A stretch of DNA of 20,431 nucleotides from a virus, in IMG/VR virus record IMGVR_UViG_3300010885_044655, positions 1-20,431 of that record. One strand, 5' to 3'. This document shows positions 13,255 to 20,245 of this stretch, piece after piece. The notes under the pieces are model-generated. The model searched no databases, was not told the DNA's origin, and saw only the letters and a program-made list of their open reading frames with translations. Position 1 is the stretch's first letter. Every line of letters starts with the position of its first letter. The position numbers and the translations under genes were made by a program.

Positions 13255-14521
13255 TTTGTTTAGGATTTTTTGTATATTCATCAACAACGGCTTGCATTTC
13301 AGGTGGTAATGGTTTACTCAAATCAGTAAGATTTGGGTCTCCTCGATATCCACTAGGGTTGCTATTTGGTTTTATTTGACCTGGTTTTTGTGAATATCTT
13401 GTCGCAATCGCAGATGCTGAAAACCGAGGATCTCCCATTTCAACCGATCTATTGAATCCGGTATTATCGTTGAATCTTCTTAGTTTAATCATTTTATCAC
13501 GAACAGCAGCAGCATCTTGTTGTGCTTTTTGTACTGCATCTGAACTAACAGATTGCGGAGAACCTTGTCCAGATGGCATTGGTCCTTCTTCATCTCTAGC
13601 CGATGCTCCAACTGCTGTTCTAGAAGCCTTGGCAGCATCCATGGAAGTACGCAAATCATCACGCATTTTATCTCTTTCTCTTCGAGCAGCAATATTTGCT
13701 GCTGCAATTGCCGCATTACGAGCAGTTGTTGCTGCTCTCCATTCTTGATAATTATTTTTTTCAGTTTTATTGGACATAGTTGATAGAATTGGAACATGCA
13801 TAGCATGAGCTGCACTAATTTGATCTACTATATCGGCACGACGATCTTCAGGACTTTGCTGTTGTGTACTTTGTTGTTGTGTACTTTGCTGTTGTGGGGA
13901 TGGTTGTGTTGATGTTGGTGTTGGTTGTTTTTGATTGCTTGGAGTAGGTGTTGGTGGAGGTGGTGTAGATCCGGGAGATCCTGAAACTTCATTTCCTTCA
14001 TCGTCTACCCAAGTACCGTCAGGCAACATGTGGCTCTGAGGTGTTGGAATGCCGGATCCACTGGTAGATGAACCGCCACCCCCTCCTCCTCCACTTGATT
14101 GACTGCTCTGTGCCATTGCCATGTGTGGAGCAAGATTCAAAAATCTAGAAGAACTTCCTAAACTTCCAAATGCAGCACTGGAAGCAAGTCTTGCAGCATT
14201 GTTTGCAACTACATCAAATGCAGTTGCTTCTTTGACCATTTGGAAACCATTGTTATGAACATTCTTGGCAAAAGCGGGGGACTCTGGAGTTCCAGCCCTC
14301 TTTGCCGATTCCATCGCACTAATTGCTTGACGAATAGTGGATACTGAGTTAATATTACTGTTGAATGAAGATTGTCTATAAAGATTATTTTGTTCCAAGA
14401 TGTTCTTGACGCTATCAACAACCGAAGGTGTTGAAGGTCTAGAAGCAGGTGCTGGAGCCTGCTTTTGGTTCATAAAATCCTTGACTTCCCAATAAAATTG
14501 TTTATTTTCTTTGTTATCCAT
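13247..14521 (-). CDS. Low-complexity Ser/Gln/Pro/Ala-rich protein
   Basis: ATG 14521 (MDNKENKQFYWEVKDFMN) was chosen because a TCTAAATA motif lies 10 nt upstream; the longer in-frame extension to 14653 would run through the divergent promoter region. The 424-residue product has a helical N-terminal third (SVVDSVKNILEQNNLYRQ), a Gly/Ser run (GGGGGGGSSTSGSG), a Pro/Thr/Gln segment with QQQST repeats, and an Ala/Arg-rich helical part (ATTARNAAIAAANIAARRER). It ends AVVDEYTKNPKQNY. No domain is recognised. It heads the long minus-strand block and is probably a late virion or scaffold protein (inference). Confidence 0.65.
   Translation of the reverse strand: MDNKENKQFYWEVKDFMNQKQAPAPASRPSTPSVVDSVKNILEQNNLYRQSSFNSNINSVSTIRQAISAMESAKRAGTPESPAFAKNVHNNGFQMVKEATAFDVVANNAARLASSAAFGSLGSSSRFLNLAPHMAMAQSSQSSGGGGGGGSSTSGSGIPTPQSHMLPDGTWVDDEGNEVSGSPGSTPPPPTPTPSNQKQPTPTSTQPSPQQQSTQQQSTQQQSPEDRRADIVDQISAAHAMHVPILSTMSNKTEKNNYQEWRAATTARNAAIAAANIAARRERDKMRDDLRTSMDAAKASRTAVGASARDEEGPMPSGQGSPQSVSSDAVQKAQQDAAAVRDKMIKLRRFNDNTGFNRSVEMGDPRFSASAIATRYSQKPGQIKPNSNPSGYRGDPNLTDLSKPLPPEMQAVVDEYTKNPKQNY
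13854..13898 (+). repeat. 15-bp tandem repeat, three copies
   Basis: Three units of CTTTG(C/T)TGTTGTGTA (13854-13868, 13869-13883, 13884-13898; the last ends GGG instead of GTA) encode the QQQST repeat on the minus strand. Confidence 0.8.
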
Positions 14522-14531
14522 GGCTATGAAA

Positions 14532-14539
14532 TATTTAGA
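14532..14539 (-). promoter_or_regulatory. Late-promoter-like motif TCTAAATA (divergent pair, left)
   Basis: TCTAAATA on the minus strand lies 10 nt before the start at 14521. It forms a divergent pair with CATAAATA on the plus strand 4 nt away. Confidence 0.5.
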
Positions 14540-14543
14540 TTTC

Positions 14544-14551
14544 CATAAATA
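14544..14551 (+). promoter_or_regulatory. Late-promoter-like motif CATAAATA (divergent pair, right)
   Basis: CATAAATA on the plus strand lies 10 nt before ATG 14562 of the HNH gene. The two facing-away motifs in a 40-bp gap between divergent genes support a promoter role. Confidence 0.5.
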
Positions 14552-14561
14552 CTTAAAAGGT

Positions 14562-15047
14562 ATGAAGAAACAGGTACTCTTGTTAAACCAAGACAATACA
14601 CCTCTTAATATCATTACCGTTAGTAAAGCATATAAACTTTTGAGCCGGGACAAAGTTTGGGGAGATGAAACTAACGAATTTTATGAAGTTGTATCTGTTT
14701 CAAAGATCATTAAAATTCCTAAAATTTTAATTCTAAAGTATTATGTGAAGTTGCCCTACAAAAAGGCATCTCCCTCCAGACAGAACATTCTTCGTAGAGA
14801 TCAATATTGCTGTCAATACTGCAATATTGAAATGACCGACAAAGAAGCAACTGTTGACCATGTTATACCAAAATCCAAGGGAGGATCTTCCTCTTGGGTT
14901 AATATGGTTGCTGCATGCAGAGATTGTAATTTGGCAAAAGGAAACAGGACTCCAAAAGAAGCCAAGATGGATTTAAAATCCAAACCCAAGGAACCTTCAT
15001 ATGGATTCTTGTTTGAAAACATGCTAATTACTTTTAGGAAGAAATAA
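14562..15047 (+). CDS. HNH endonuclease
   Basis: Starting at ATG 14562 (AAAGG just upstream) the 161-residue protein begins MKKQVLLLNQDNTPLNIITV, the VLLLNxDxxPLxI opening typical of this HNH family. The nuclease core is complete: CCQYC zinc knuckle, TVDHVIPKSKGG with the catalytic D-H, WVNMVAACRDCN with Asn and the second CxxC, and AKGNRTPKEA. HNH enzymes cut DNA with a beta-beta-alpha-metal site; phage versions act as homing endonucleases or in packaging. In-frame ATGs at 14511 and 14526 lie within or before the promoter motif and were rejected. The FmdB-like gene begins 1 nt after its stop. Confidence 0.88.
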   Translation: MKKQVLLLNQDNTPLNIITVSKAYKLLSRDKVWGDETNEFYEVVSVSKIIKIPKILILKYYVKLPYKKASPSRQNILRRDQYCCQYCNIEMTDKEATVDHVIPKSKGGSSSWVNMVAACRDCNLAKGNRTPKEAKMDLKSKPKEPSYGFLFENMLITFRKK

Positions 15048-15048
15048 T

Positions 15049-15354
15049 ATGCCTAATTATGCGTTTAAGTGTGAAAAATGTGATCATTCATTCGATGAAA
15101 TGTTATCATTGTCTGACCGCGATGTTCCCACTACAAAACCTTGTCCAAATTGCAAAAAGAAAAAGGTTATAAGAGATTGGAGTGCATCCAAACCATCTTT
15201 GGCAATGGATGCTACTTTAACGCCCAGTAAAGTCGTAGGAAGTCAATTCAAGGAAGTAATTGACCGCATGAAGAATAGTGGTCAAGTACCCAAGAGATTC
15301 CATGAAAAATTGGATGCTAGTGCCAATATGAATGCTGGACGTATTGTACGTTAA
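15049..15354 (+). CDS. FmdB-like zinc-ribbon protein
   Basis: The 101-residue protein begins MPNYAFKCEKCDHSFDEMLS and has a second pair CPNC, the four-cysteine zinc ribbon of the FmdB/CxxC_CxxC_SSSS family (MPxYxFxCxxCG...CPxCG). The C-terminal part (VVGSQFKEVIDRMKNSGQVP..FHEKLD) is helical. Small FmdB-like proteins are frequent in T4-like marine phages; their role is unknown, possibly regulatory. It follows the HNH gene with one base between, so they are one transcript. Its stop shares a TTAA palindrome with the convergent RuvC gene. Confidence 0.85.
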   Translation: MPNYAFKCEKCDHSFDEMLSLSDRDVPTTKPCPNCKKKKVIRDWSASKPSLAMDATLTPSKVVGSQFKEVIDRMKNSGQVPKRFHEKLDASANMNAGRIVR

Positions 15355-15890
15355 ATTTTTGACTGTACCAAAGATTTAAGAATATAAAAACTGTCGATTA
15401 CATCCGTAACCGGATTGCTCAAAGTTTTCTGACCAAAGACCGACAAAAGATCGGTCTTTGTCTCTTTGGTGAAGGCTTCGTACATTGCCTGTTTATCAGC
15501 GTTACCTTTGCCTGTGGCGAGTTTCTTTACTCTGGATGGCTCAACGATGGTCACGGGAACGGCGAGCTTGTGGAGCTTATATTTCAATATTCCACAATTT
15601 TCAGCAAGATTAAAAATTTTGCCATGAGCAGCATATGCGTATCCTTCAATTGATACATCAGCAGCACCAACACATAAATTTGTGGCCCATTCTGATATGC
15701 TGTCAAATCTTTCCGTGTCGTATGCATATTCCTCAAAACCTTCACCATTTATATTTGGTGCAATTTTTGTTGCATATTTCTTAGTATTGGTCAAAAAATA
15801 AAAAGAACAATTTTGAAAACAAAATTCTCTCTTTTGATCAAAAAGACATATGGCCGGGCTGGTGATGGAATAATCGATTCCGACTAACAT
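15351..15890 (-). CDS. RuvC-like Holliday junction resolvase
   Basis: ATG 15890 (MLVGIDYSITSPAICLF) was preferred over a GTG 9 nt upstream. The 179-residue protein shows the RNase H-fold resolvase pattern: first acidic strand VGIDYSIT (D6), VSIEGYAYAAHGKIFNLAENC with the second acidic residue, the segment PSRVKKLATGKGNADKQAMYEAF, and the C-terminal acid in NPVTDVIDSFYILKSL. It would cut branched DNA during recombination and before packaging. Phage RuvC-like enzymes of this length are common in marine T4-like phages. A 115-nt structured leader precedes it. Confidence 0.82.
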   Translation of the reverse strand: MLVGIDYSITSPAICLFDQKREFCFQNCSFYFLTNTKKYATKIAPNINGEGFEEYAYDTERFDSISEWATNLCVGAADVSIEGYAYAAHGKIFNLAENCGILKYKLHKLAVPVTIVEPSRVKKLATGKGNADKQAMYEAFTKETKTDLLSVFGQKTLSNPVTDVIDSFYILKSLVQSKI

Positions 15891-15919
15891 ATGGAACACA
15901 TATATATCTATACCTTGGT

Positions 15920-16001
15920 CAGAAGTGGTGGTTCCTTAGCAGTCTGATGAAATATACTTCGACCATTCCAAAAGGACTGCGTGGAATACCCACCACCTCT
16001 G
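15920..16001 (-). ncRNA. Structured RNA element upstream of RuvC
   Basis: The 120-nt gap between the metalloprotease and RuvC genes holds a nested inverted repeat. CAGAAGTGGTGG (15920-15931) pairs with CCACCACCTCTG (15990-16001) in 11 of 12 positions. The stem continues as TTCC (15932-15935) with GGAA (15983-15986), and inside it GCAGTC (15939-15944) pairs with GACTGC (15975-15980). The inner loop is 30 nt. A CCTAAATA motif on the minus strand lies just before it, so it would form the 5' leader of the RuvC mRNA or a separate small RNA. It matches no RNA family I recognise. Confidence 0.55.
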
Positions 16002-16008
16002 CCTAAAA

Positions 16009-16016
16009 TATTTAGG
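16009..16016 (-). promoter_or_regulatory. Late-promoter-like motif CCTAAATA
   Basis: CCTAAATA on the minus strand contains the stop of the metalloprotease gene and is part of a short palindrome (TGCCTAAA-ATA-TTTAGGCA on the plus strand). It precedes the structured leader of RuvC. Confidence 0.4.
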
Positions 16017-17265
16017 CATAGCGATTATCTTTTTTAAGTGATGTTTTTTGTACACCTCTCCATATGGCTTTACCTTCTGGAGTTTTTAACAATTGCAATG
16101 CTTTTATTGATCCTGGATGGAAGGTTTTAGATGGATTATTTACATCTAAAAGTTTATCCATTAAAAAATCAGCATCATTTTCTATTGACTCATCACTTTG
16201 ATCCGACATCCTATATGGTTGATTGTTTTGTCTCATTAATTGCATTTTTAATTGATGCATGTATGCAGGAACTTCTTGTCTGTTCCAATAATAAGAATTG
16301 GAATCATAATTTTTATTATCTTTTTCATCTGACACAGATTTAATTTCATTTGACAAATCTGCTGTATCTAAAGAAAGTTTCCTTAATTTGTAATTCAATA
16401 GATTGTCTTGTCTTTTGGATATTTCATCCCATCTAGATTTATGTGCCTTATAATCATAAGGTAATAATCTTCCGTCAGCATCGCGTTTATCCTCATCTTT
16501 AATCAATTCATTACCTGATTGGGTTATTTTATTTTCTTCCTCTTCAGCGCGTCTATCCATTTCTTTTGTTGTTGACGACCACGTTGGATCTATATTGTAA
16601 TTTTTTGCAATTAAAGATGGTGTTTTTAAATTTTTATTATTTAAATTTTGAATTTGACTTGGGTATGCTAACCTATGCCAAGATTCATGTGACAACACAT
16701 CTTTCAATTCCTCATCAGAATAATTTTTTATTTCAGATGGATTGATACTGATATATGATGTAGTTTTAATATCTTCCGGTTGATGCTGTCGTTTTTTGAT
16801 TTCATCTATATCCGCATCAGCAGTGTAGGGTAAAGATCTTCGTATAAAATCAGATACTTCTGGAGAATGTACTGCTACTGTTGTATTTGTTGTAGATTTA
16901 GAATCTTTTACACCAAATTCTGATGGAACCACGAACGGAATTTTTTCCTTTAAATGTTCATCTGACAATCTTGGTATGCTAATATAATTCTCTAAATCAT
17001 AATTTTTTCCATGATAATTTTTCAATTTTTCAACGTATTCATCTCTTTCTTTTACTTTGTCTTTACCAAATTGCAAAGACATTACATCAAATGGGGATAA
17101 TTCAACTCTTTCACCGGTTTTTAACTTAACAAATTTTTTATTTAAGGAATCAAAATATTCTGGTGAATTGTAATCTTCTTCAAATTCCTTAACTGGAGTT
17201 GGCCGACTATAATCAACATAAGAAGTTGCATTTTGTTCAATCAAAAATTGTTTAAATCTCAGCAT
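16012..17265 (-). CDS. Putative HExxH zinc metalloprotease with targeting-like N-terminus
   Basis: This 417-residue protein contains DVLSHESWHRLAY: HESWH at 193-197 fits HExxH, the zinc-binding and catalytic motif of zincin peptidases. A downstream WNRQEVPAYMHQL (E331) could supply the third ligand, as the ExxAY segment does in related families. The N-terminus MLRFKQFLIEQNATSY has L-I-E, fitting the T4 head-protease cleavage rule and resembling the T4 peptide MKTYQEFIAEA (recalled). The rest is charged and mostly helical. TATAAATA, the exact T4 late-promoter sequence, lies 5 nt upstream of the ATG. It may be a packaged, injected protease; peptidase assignment rests on the motif alone. Confidence 0.65.
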   Translation of the reverse strand: MLRFKQFLIEQNATSYVDYSRPTPVKEFEEDYNSPEYFDSLNKKFVKLKTGERVELSPFDVMSLQFGKDKVKERDEYVEKLKNYHGKNYDLENYISIPRLSDEHLKEKIPFVVPSEFGVKDSKSTTNTTVAVHSPEVSDFIRRSLPYTADADIDEIKKRQHQPEDIKTTSYISINPSEIKNYSDEELKDVLSHESWHRLAYPSQIQNLNNKNLKTPSLIAKNYNIDPTWSSTTKEMDRRAEEEENKITQSGNELIKDEDKRDADGRLLPYDYKAHKSRWDEISKRQDNLLNYKLRKLSLDTADLSNEIKSVSDEKDNKNYDSNSYYWNRQEVPAYMHQLKMQLMRQNNQPYRMSDQSDESIENDADFLMDKLLDVNNPSKTFHPGSIKALQLLKTPEGKAIWRGVQKTSLKKDNRYA

Positions 17266-17270
17266 ACCAA

Positions 17271-17278
17271 TATTTATA
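17271..17278 (-). promoter_or_regulatory. T4-type late promoter TATAAATA
   Basis: Minus-strand TATAAATA equals the T4 late-promoter consensus exactly. It abuts the terminator hairpin of the upstream transcription unit and lies 5 nt before ATG 17265. Confidence 0.6.
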
Positions 17279-17310
17279 ACCCCCCAGGATTGCTCCTAGG
17301 GGGTTATTTT
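17277..17310 (-). terminator. Strong hairpin terminator
   Basis: AACCCCC and AGGA pair with TCCT and GGGGGTT around loop TTGC, with one C-A mismatch. It lies just after tRNA-Asn on the minus strand and would end the ThyX-NrdJ-tRNA transcript. The U-rich tail (TTATTTT) is on the plus-strand side, so it may work in both directions. Confidence 0.7.
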
Positions 17311-17313
17311 ATG

Positions 17314-17386
17314 CTCCTCCGACTGGATTTGAACCAGTGACCCGAGAGTTAACAGCTCTCTGCTCTACCAACTGAGCTACAGAGGA
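17314..17386 (-). tRNA. tRNA-Asn(GTT)
   Basis: Read on the minus strand: the acceptor TCCTCTG pairs with CGGAGGA (one T-G). TA precedes the D arm GCTC-AGTTGGTA-GAGC. The anticodon arm is GAGAG-CTGTTAA-CTCTC with anticodon GTT. The T arm is ACTGG-TTCAAAT-CCAGT and the discriminator is G. CCA is not encoded. It lies 8 nt after the NrdJ stop, so it is probably cut from that transcript. Confidence 0.95.
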
Positions 17387-17394
17387 GTGAAGAA

Positions 17395-19284
17395 TCAGAC
17401 TATCTGGCAACCGCCAGCACTGCAGGCAAATTCTTTTGCCGACTCAGTATTGTCTTCTGCCTCATATTTAGCCAGATCCTTGAAGTTAACTTTAACTTTT
17501 GGATGGGCTGCATAGGTTGCAGAATCAATTTGCTCAAATGGAGCCTGAGCGTATGTGTGACTGTCTCCACCGGGAAGGAACGAGATGCCTGTTGCGACAT
17601 CGAAGTTCTCCCATAGCCAGTTACCGACTTCAAGGAATTCAGAATCCTTGTAATTGACGGTAATTGATGGCTTGTGCTGACAATAATGTTCCTGATATGT
17701 CTTCCACAGATCCAAGTGATCCAGTGCACGGAGTTGATCCGTGGTAATGGTTCCTCTCGGAGCCTTCATTGCAAACGTGAAGACCGCTGTGTTATTAGGA
17801 TTGATCACATCATCTTCGCAAGGAACGCCTTGATCCTTCATTAGATTGTAAATTGGATCCTTCTTGTCAATACGAACTCTGCGGAAATAATAATCCGCAT
17901 AACGGGGATGCAAACCAGAGGCAGAGTCAACCAAGCAAGAAGTGGTTCCTTCAGGCTTGACGCAAGTGATTGACTTGCTGGGATTGATACCCAACTTATC
18001 TGCCCACTTGAGGTTTGTGGCGATTGCATGATCTCTAAGAGTTTCTAATAGACGAACCAACTTTGGTTTGCCCTCAAGACCACTGGTAAGTTTGTTGTCA
18101 TAGATACCAGTCATGCTTACACCAAGAAGTCTTTCATCTTCGCAGTTCTTCTTCCACTCGGGACGAAGATATGGGAACTCCGTGAATGTTGACTGTACTG
18201 TTCCGATGATCGTGGCGATTTCAATCTTCTTCTTCAGAGTTGAAGCCGTATCATCTGCACGAACAACAACAGTAGAAAGATTGCAGAACTCAAATGGCTT
18301 GAGAATGATTTCTGAGCATGGGTTTGTTCCATACTCACATTCAACATCACGTCCCCATTTCGCTGCTTGTTCTTGCAATGCATTTCGATTGATCATTCCA
18401 CGCTCACCACTGTGGCTGTTGTAGAGAGAAGTCCATTCCTCTAGGAACTGACCCATTGGCGGACGACCACGATAGACAGCAGAGTTGTTTGCGTAAGAAC
18501 GGAACCCAGCCTGCTCCCACCATGCACCGCTCTTGCAGTGAGCCATCTCACGATCAGAAAGATCACTGAGAGAAATCATAGCAGAACGACGAACACCACC
18601 AACGATAACTGCGTTGGCAATAGCACAGCAAATGTCGTGGCATTCAAGAGCAGTAAGTCTGCGTCCCTGTGCATTGTAGAAAACCTTTACAATGAACTTG
18701 AATAGATTATCAAGAGGTGCAGGACCGCTTGCACGACCACCAAAGGTCTTCAAACGAGCACCAGCAGGACGAATGTTACTAAGATCCCACTTGACGTGAC
18801 GACCTGCATACAAATGTTCAATCAAAAACTTTACAGCGTTTCCCCAGCCTTCCTTTGAGTCTTCAACAACGTAAGAAATATTGAATACTTTTTCTATCTT
18901 GTTTGCAACAGCAGGAAGTTTGTCCGTGTATTGGCGTTCAACGGAATATCCAACGCCAGTACCATTCATTAGAATTACGAACAACTCAGCAAATGATTGA
19001 ACAGAATCAATCGGTAGATATGAGCAGTTGTAGAGACAGGTGTTGTCATGATCCAATGCTGGGCCTGCAGTCATCAGGCTTCTCATTGAAGGAAGAACCT
19101 CAAGATTTAGGATTGCTTCCTTTACATCTGGACGTTCCAATAGTTGTGGAACTTTATTAGTAAAATATTTCCACCAACGGTCTACACATTCATCCCAAGT
19201 CTCACGACGATTCTGGTCATTGAGCCATCTAGAATATCTGGAGATGAAAATAAACGATTGAAATGGTGATAAAATTTCTGCCAT
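17395..19284 (-). CDS. nrdJ: Class II (adenosylcobalamin-dependent) ribonucleotide reductase
   Basis: The 629-residue protein reduces ribonucleotides to deoxyribonucleotides. NPCSEI (321-326) carries the thiyl-radical Cys and neighbouring Asn and Glu. An early Cys pair NTCLYNC (83, 87) can supply the disulfide partner, and the C-terminal CSAGGC (621, 626) is the thiol pair that re-reduces the active site. Length and the absence of NrdB-type partners fit the monomeric class II enzyme of the Lactobacillus leichmannii type, which needs B12 and no oxygen. AAGGA lies 8 nt before the ATG, and an ACTAAATA motif about 24 nt upstream. ThyX precedes it and tRNA-Asn follows. Confidence 0.93.
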   Translation of the reverse strand: MAEILSPFQSFIFISRYSRWLNDQNRRETWDECVDRWWKYFTNKVPQLLERPDVKEAILNLEVLPSMRSLMTAGPALDHDNTCLYNCSYLPIDSVQSFAELFVILMNGTGVGYSVERQYTDKLPAVANKIEKVFNISYVVEDSKEGWGNAVKFLIEHLYAGRHVKWDLSNIRPAGARLKTFGGRASGPAPLDNLFKFIVKVFYNAQGRRLTALECHDICCAIANAVIVGGVRRSAMISLSDLSDREMAHCKSGAWWEQAGFRSYANNSAVYRGRPPMGQFLEEWTSLYNSHSGERGMINRNALQEQAAKWGRDVECEYGTNPCSEIILKPFEFCNLSTVVVRADDTASTLKKKIEIATIIGTVQSTFTEFPYLRPEWKKNCEDERLLGVSMTGIYDNKLTSGLEGKPKLVRLLETLRDHAIATNLKWADKLGINPSKSITCVKPEGTTSCLVDSASGLHPRYADYYFRRVRIDKKDPIYNLMKDQGVPCEDDVINPNNTAVFTFAMKAPRGTITTDQLRALDHLDLWKTYQEHYCQHKPSITVNYKDSEFLEVGNWLWENFDVATGISFLPGGDSHTYAQAPFEQIDSATYAAHPKVKVNFKDLAKYEAEDNTESAKEFACSAGGCQIV

Positions 19285-19307
19285 AGTTAAATCCTTAAGT
19301 TGGTGTC

Positions 19308-20018
19308 TTATTTAGTTGTTAGAGTTTGCCACGAAACTGGGAAAAGAGGAGCAATTAATTTATCAATTGCTTTTGCATATTCCTGAATTTCCCATTGTGC
19401 GTGGGCATCGATTCTCAAGTTATAAACACGGGCAAATGCATAGAGAGAACCAGTCCACACAAATTCCGTATAAGTTCCTTGTGGCAAGATTGAACGTGCT
19501 TGTTCGGGAGCAACACCATCCACCAAAAGTTTATTGTAAAGATCCAGACATTCCTTTGCAACTCCATCATACTCTTGACGAAGTTTGATGCAATGATCCA
19601 TATCTTCGATTGCACCACTGCTGCCTTGCTTTGCTCCATCAGTTGGAGCATTTCTCCAGAGCGGAGTATAAATTTCTGGCTCATGTGTGACATATCTACG
19701 ACTGACCTCGTTCATCACTAGGCCAATCTGATGTTTTCCAAGTTGTGCACGAACAAAGATCGGGCACTTGATACGCAAACTGATCTGTGCATGACAGAAA
19801 GGAGTGAAGTGATTGTGCTTTGCAAGATACTTAATAAGTTTTGTATCTCGCTCAGACAGTTCTCTTTTATTGAAGCCTGTCCAATTCGGCTCACTTGCCC
19901 AAGAACTTTCTTTATTAAAAGAAACTCTTGCAGCATTAACAACACTAAGATCAGAACCCATGTAATCCACCAGATCAACGTGTCCGTGATCTAGAACGAA
20001 ATACTTAGTCTGCTCCAT
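19308..20018 (-). CDS. thyX: Flavin-dependent thymidylate synthase
   Basis: From ATG 20018 the protein (236 residues) begins MEQTKYFVLDHGHVDLVDYM, then GSDLSVVNAARVSFNKES, the usual ThyX opening. The signature region reads RAQLGKHQIGLVMNEVSRRY, the marine-phage form of RHRxxSxNExSxRY in which the first RHR is KHQ. ThyX makes dTMP from dUMP using FAD, NADPH and methylenetetrahydrofolate. Its C-terminus (EYAKAIDKLIAPLFPVSW) is typical. Starts at 20042 (MTEIQN, with GAGG upstream) or 20060 are possible; all overlap the preceding 79-aa gene. It pairs functionally with nrdJ in dNTP supply. Confidence 0.93.
   Translation of the reverse strand: MEQTKYFVLDHGHVDLVDYMGSDLSVVNAARVSFNKESSWASEPNWTGFNKRELSERDTKLIKYLAKHNHFTPFCHAQISLRIKCPIFVRAQLGKHQIGLVMNEVSRRYVTHEPEIYTPLWRNAPTDGAKQGSSGAIEDMDHCIKLRQEYDGVAKECLDLYNKLLVDGVAPEQARSILPQGTYTEFVWTGSLYAFARVYNLRIDAHAQWEIQEYAKAIDKLIAPLFPVSWQTLTTK
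19309..19316 (-). promoter_or_regulatory. Late-promoter-like motif ACTAAATA
   Basis: ACTAAATA on the minus strand overlaps the last codons (Thr-Lys-stop) of thyX and precedes nrdJ by 24 nt. Its presence before an early/middle-type gene is a caution against calling every copy a late promoter. Confidence 0.35.
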
Positions 20019-20244
20019 TTTTATGTTCTGAATTTCGGTCATCAATCTCATCCTCATCATTATCTACAAGTTCAACTTTTACACCGGGTATCTTTGTGAA
20101 GTCTGCTGCATATTCTCTGGCACGTGCCCAAAGTTTTGGATCCATCTCTTTTACATATTCACCAAATCTTTGTACAAATGTTATGTATGCTTGGCTTGCA
20201 AGCAATGACTCTTCATCAGATAAATCTTCGTCTTCATTACTCAT
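20005..20244 (-). CDS. Acidic 79-aa conserved phage protein
   Basis: The 79-residue protein is acidic at both ends (MSNEDEDLSDEESLL; ELVDNDEDEIDDRNSE) around a helical core SQAYITFVQRFGEYVKEMD followed by KLWARAREYAADFTKI. Similar small acidic proteins sit near primase and replication genes in T4-like marine phages (recalled; no function known). Its start lies 1 nt after the primase stop, and its end overlaps thyX by about 14 nt, so all three are co-translated. Confidence 0.7.
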   Translation of the reverse strand: MSNEDEDLSDEESLLASQAYITFVQRFGEYVKEMDPKLWARAREYAADFTKIPGVKVELVDNDEDEIDDRNSEHKNGAD

Positions 20245-20245
20245 T

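Noticed and set aside
13247-14653. Longer 468-residue version of the low-complexity protein with a hydrophobic N-terminus
   Set aside because: The extra 44 residues read through the divergent promoter pair and the HNH gene start; the ATG at 14521 is preferred.
15943-15950. CTGATGA box like the hammerhead ribozyme core
   Set aside because: No GAAA box after a stem II and no cleavage-site strand fits; the surrounding stems are explained by the nested inverted repeat instead.
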